A stretch of 7,809 nt of DNA from the NCBI GenBank assembly GCA_017560855.1, contig JAFZEB010000083.1, positions 1-7,809 of the forward strand. The letters run 5' to 3'. Numbering within the stretch: the first letter of the stretch is position 1; the number at the start of each line of letters is the position of its first letter. Both the position numbers and the translations under genes were made by a program. Source of the stretch: Ruminiclostridium sp. Its GTDB lineage: Bacteria; Bacillota; Clostridia; Oscillospirales; Oscillospiraceae. The notes beneath the pieces were generated by a model. The model saw nothing but the letters and a program-made list of their open reading frames with translations, was not told the DNA's origin and did not search any database. Below are positions 5,197 through 7,809 of the stretch, in pieces.

Positions 5197-6087
5197 ATGG
5201 GTTTGACTTCTGTGATGCAGTTTTTCACCACCATACTGGATTATCTGCGGCTGATCACCATCGCAGATATGGTGGATATCGCCATTATGGCATTCATCAT
5301 CTATAAAGGCATCACTCTGCTTCAGCGGACCAACGCAGTGGCAGTCGCCAAGGCACTCCTGTTCATTTTTGTGGTCATGTGGGTGTCCTACCAGTTCAAC
5401 CTGAACGCTGTGAACTTTGTGCTGAGCAAAGCCATGGAATTGGGACTTCTGGCCCTGGTCATCATCTTCCAGCCGGAGATCCGCCGATTCCTGGAGCGGA
5501 TCGGCAGCAACAACCTGAGCTTCTACCGGATCTTCCGGGGAAGCAGTGCCCCTTCCAGTGAACTGGAGGCCGCCATCAACGAGACCGTGGAGGCCTTTGC
5601 CGAAATGTCCAAGAACAAGGTGGGCGCTCTGATGGTCTTCGAGCGGGACACCGACCTGACCAACATCATCTCCTCGGGTACCCCCTTCCAGTCTACCGTC
5701 ACCAGTGAACTTCTGAAAAATATATTCTTCCCCAAGGCCCCTCTTCACGACGGTGCGGTGGTGGTCCGAAAGGGAAAGATTGCCTCTGCCGGCTGCATGC
5801 TCCCCATGTCTGAGAGCATGAACCTGAGCAAGGAACTGGGCATGCGCCACCGGGCAGGTCTGGGTATGAGTGAACGCTCCGACGCCGTAGTCATCCTGGT
5901 CTCTGAGGAGACCGGTGCCATCTCTGTGGTGGTCCACGGCAATCTGCGCCGCCACCTGTCCCCAGAGACCCTGGGCCGTGTCCTGCGCAATGAGCTCCTT
6001 CCCCACGAGGAGGTCGTCACCGAAAAGATTCGTAAACGCACCCTGATGTTCTGGCAAGGGAGGTCAAAGAAGGGTGAAGAGAAGTAA
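5197..6087 (+). CDS. cdaA: Diadenylate cyclase CdaA (DacA)
   Basis: A 296-residue membrane enzyme that condenses two ATP into the second messenger c-di-AMP. Three membrane helices fill about residues 24-43, 48-67 and 71-91, followed by a linker (QPEIRRFLERIG) and the cytosolic DAC domain. Both catalytic signatures are intact: DGA at 185-187 in PLHDGAVVV and RHR at 217-219 in GMRHRAGLG, followed by SERSDAVVILVSEETG. Family members are about 270-285 residues; the surplus is a basic C-terminal tail. ATG 5197 is chosen because the purine-rich ribosome site AGGAAGGGAGG (5183-5193) lies just before it. The in-frame ATG at 5170 has no such site. The stop overlaps cdaR by 14 bp, the standard coupling of this pair. 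c-di-AMP controls potassium uptake, osmotic balance and cell wall stability in Firmicutes. Confidence 0.95.
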   Translation: MGLTSVMQFFTTILDYLRLITIADMVDIAIMAFIIYKGITLLQRTNAVAVAKALLFIFVVMWVSYQFNLNAVNFVLSKAMELGLLALVIIFQPEIRRFLERIGSNNLSFYRIFRGSSAPSSELEAAINETVEAFAEMSKNKVGALMVFERDTDLTNIISSGTPFQSTVTSELLKNIFFPKAPLHDGAVVVRKGKIASAGCMLPMSESMNLSKELGMRHRAGLGMSERSDAVVILVSEETGAISVVVHGNLRRHLSPETLGRVLRNELLPHEEVVTEKIRKRTLMFWQGRSKKGEEK

Positions 6088-7318
6088 GAAAGAACGAAAA
6101 TCCATCAACATTGCCCTGGCCATCCTTCTGTCTCTGGCCCTGTGGTTCTACGTGATCAACGTGGAGAATCCCACCGGTACCGCTACCCTTCGGGGTGTGG
6201 CGGTGGAACTGCAGGGAATGGAGACCCTGACCCAGCAGGGCTTTATGGTCACGGAGATGGAAGAGGAGACCAAGGACCTGAAACTGAATGGTCGGAAGAA
6301 GACCCTCATGAAGCTGGATAAGGACAATGTCTATCTGGCGGCCGATGTGTCTTCCATCACGGCAGAAGGAGAGTACACCCTCAACTGCCGCACGGTCTAT
6401 CCCACGTATGTGAATACCGACAACGTCACCAGCTCCAGCTGGAACAAAATGCAGGTGACCATCACCGTCCGGGAGCGGGGCACCAAGGAGATCGACGTCC
6501 GGGGTGAGTTCATCGGCACGGAAGCCGAGGGCTGCCTGGCCGGACGGGTGGTCACCGATCCCGGCACCCTGGAACTGTCCGGCCCCCGGGAGGTTCTGGA
6601 CACCATCTCCTATGCTCTGGTCCAAGTCACCGGGGAAGATGTCTCCAGCACCATTACCCAGGAGATCGAGGTGGTCCTCATCGGGGTGGACGGCCAGCCG
6701 GTGCAGGAGCTGGAGAACATCACCAGCAACGCCACTGTGGTCAAGGTCACGGTGCCCGTCAGAAAATATCAGGAGCTGCCCCTTTCGGTCAGTTTCAAGG
6801 ACGGAGGCGGCGCCACCGCCCAGGACGTGAGCTACAAGATCCGTCCCGATACCATCACTGTGGCAGAGCCCAGGAATCAGGTGGATCTCCCCGAGGTGGT
6901 GAGCCTGGGAGAGATCGACCTGCGCCAGGTCTACGGCGACACCACCTATGCTCTGCCCATTCGTCTGCCTGCCGGTCTTTCCGCCTGGCGGACCCCGGCC
7001 TATGCCACGGTGAGGGTCTCTCTGGAGAATCTGGACAGCCGGCAGCTGTCCGTAAAGGACATCCAGATGGTGAATATCCCCGAGGGCTGCACCGTAGAGC
7101 GGATCAGCCCCAAGATCTATGTGTGGGTCCGGGGCACCCCTGACCTGGTGAAGAAGATCACCCAGGAGGACATCCGGGTGGAGGTGGACCTGTCCCAGGC
7201 TGTGCCGGGAGAGCATATCCAGCGATTCCCTGCCAAGGTCACCCTGGTTGGCGAAAAATTTGAAGAGGCAGGGGTCATCGGTACCAACTACAGTGTGGCT
7301 CTGCGCCTGACCAGATAA
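6074..7318 (+). CDS. cdaR: YbbR-domain protein CdaR, regulator of CdaA
   Basis: A 414-residue protein with a short basic cytosolic start (KRSKKERK), one membrane helix at about 11-28 and a long extracellular part containing YbbR-like units. By eye there are four, at roughly 31-115, 125-210, 212-306 and 307-410, each carrying a beta-rich pattern such as TKEIDVRGEF...VTDPGTLELSGPREVLDTI or CTVERISPKIYVWVRGTPDLVKKI. In Bacillus and relatives CdaR binds CdaA in the membrane and adjusts c-di-AMP output. The start is GTG 6074, inside the end of cdaA, with AGGGAGG (6057-6063) 10 nt upstream; no ATG occurs in frame until residue 49, which lies past the membrane helix. Length and domain number fit the family (B. 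subtilis CdaR is somewhat longer). glmM, the usual third gene, does not follow directly. Confidence 0.9.
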   Translation: MKRSKKERKSINIALAILLSLALWFYVINVENPTGTATLRGVAVELQGMETLTQQGFMVTEMEEETKDLKLNGRKKTLMKLDKDNVYLAADVSSITAEGEYTLNCRTVYPTYVNTDNVTSSSWNKMQVTITVRERGTKEIDVRGEFIGTEAEGCLAGRVVTDPGTLELSGPREVLDTISYALVQVTGEDVSSTITQEIEVVLIGVDGQPVQELENITSNATVVKVTVPVRKYQELPLSVSFKDGGGATAQDVSYKIRPDTITVAEPRNQVDLPEVVSLGEIDLRQVYGDTTYALPIRLPAGLSAWRTPAYATVRVSLENLDSRQLSVKDIQMVNIPEGCTVERISPKIYVWVRGTPDLVKKITQEDIRVEVDLSQAVPGEHIQRFPAKVTLVGEKFEEAGVIGTNYSVALRLTR

Positions 7319-7329
7319 GCAAACAATGA

Positions 7330-7359
7330 TATCCTGCCCCACCGGGCAGATGGAGGATA
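7330..7359 (+). promoter_or_regulatory. Possible hairpin overlapping the rseC ribosome-binding site
   Basis: CTGCCC (7334-7339) pairs with GGGCAG (7344-7349) around CACC, and flanking TATC (7330-7333) can pair with GATA (7356-7359) across a bulge that holds part of the Shine-Dalgarno TGGAGGA (7351-7357). An alternative fold pairs TATCCT with AGGATA directly. There is no T run, so it is not a terminator. It may modulate translation of the RseC-type gene; weakly supported. Confidence 0.3.
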
Positions 7360-7366
7360 CCGAACT

Positions 7367-7807
7367 ATGGAACAAATTGCAGTGGTAAAGGCCGTGCTGG
7401 CAAACGGCATGGCCCAGATCGCCGTGGAGCGGGACACCGCCTGCGGTGCAGCCCACAGCTGCCACGATTGTGCAGGCTGTGAAAAAATGATGACCAATAC
7501 CAACACGGTGGTCACCGCCTTCAACGACGTAAACGCTGGAAAAGGCGACGTCGTCAAGGTTCGTGGGGAAAACAAGGTCTTTTTCAAGACGGCAGCCATC
7601 GTCTATATCGTGCCCCTGATCCTGGCCATGGCGGCCTACTTCGTGGCCATGGGTATGGGCCTGGGTGAGGGCATGCAGGTCCTGGTGACCTTCGTGGGCT
7701 TTGCCCTGGGCGTTCTCCTGGGTGTGGCCTGGGACCGCCATATGAAAAAGACCAGCGGCCTGCGCTTCCGCATCGTGGAGATCAAGAAGGCATGTTCGGG
7801 TATGTAA
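7367..7807 (+). CDS. RseC/MucC-family membrane protein (SoxR-reducing system RseC-like)
   Basis: A 146-residue protein with the RseC/MucC plan: an N-terminal soluble domain with a cysteine cluster, two membrane helices and a short basic tail. The cysteines are C26, C32, C35 and C38 (C-x5-C-x2-C-x2-C), able to bind a metal or iron-sulfur centre. The helices are at about 75-95 and 103-122, and the tail RHMKKTSGLRFRIVEIKKA should be cytosolic. In Proteobacteria RseC modulates sigma-E signalling and takes part with Rnf-type complexes in reducing SoxR. In anaerobic Clostridia RseC proteins are often tied to Rnf electron transport, but no rnf gene is visible here. ATG 7367 has TGGAGGA (7351-7357) 9 nt upstream. 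It follows cdaR by 48 bp with no terminator between, so it probably shares the cdaA transcript. It is complete, ending 2 bases before the window edge. Confidence 0.85.
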   Translation: MEQIAVVKAVLANGMAQIAVERDTACGAAHSCHDCAGCEKMMTNTNTVVTAFNDVNAGKGDVVKVRGENKVFFKTAAIVYIVPLILAMAAYFVAMGMGLGEGMQVLVTFVGFALGVLLGVAWDRHMKKTSGLRFRIVEIKKACSGM

Positions 7808-7809
7808 GA

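Noticed and set aside
6017..7741. A 574-residue reverse-strand open frame across cdaR and rseC
   Set aside because: His/Gly/Asp/Leu-rich translation typical of the antisense of GC-rich coding DNA; the + strand genes are clearly real.

Overview
The window carries ten protein-coding genes, all on the + strand, and looks like ordinary core chromosome of a fairly GC-rich, Gram-positive anaerobe of the Clostridia. A sporulation-type sigma-H factor, a CarD regulator, a CdaA/CdaR c-di-AMP pair and a DUF3343/cysteine desulfurase pair point to the Oscillospiraceae (clostridial cluster IV, Flavonifractor- or Lawsonibacter-like gut bacteria). The nested-palindrome repeat at 3486-3563 agrees with this as far as I remember such repeats. 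The genus is inference; no rRNA or other marker is present.

Layout: (1) 2-319, the C-terminal end of ruvB. (2) 405-1419, a near-consensus promoter, sigH, and a small eight-cysteine zinc-ribbon protein closed by a very strong terminator. (3) 1577-2186, carD with its own promoter and terminator. (4) 2211-3430, ispD and ispF, consecutive genes of the MEP isoprenoid pathway except for the intervening ispE step, 2 bp apart. (5) 3431-3672, a 242-bp spacer with a MITE-like repeat and a hairpin that covers the next gene's Shine-Dalgarno sequence. (6) 3673-5066, a DUF3343 protein and a class V aminotransferase/cysteine desulfurase overlapping by 4 bp, closed by a terminator. (7) 5092-7807, a promoter followed by cdaA, cdaR (14-bp overlap) and an RseC-family membrane protein.

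How the genes fit together: CarD tunes housekeeping transcription initiation, and SigH directs the stationary-phase and early sporulation programme. IspD and IspF make isoprenoid precursors needed, among other things, for the undecaprenyl lipid carrier of wall synthesis. CdaA and CdaR make and control c-di-AMP, which governs potassium, turgor and wall homeostasis. The DUF3343/desulfurase pair probably moves sulfur or selenium, and RseC-type proteins are linked to membrane redox complexes.

I did not find an obviously new multi-gene system. The points most worth a second look are the almost leaderless, SD-less start of sigH, the terminator-like hairpin that overlaps a promoter, SD and start codon before the DUF3343 gene, and the nested palindromic repeat.
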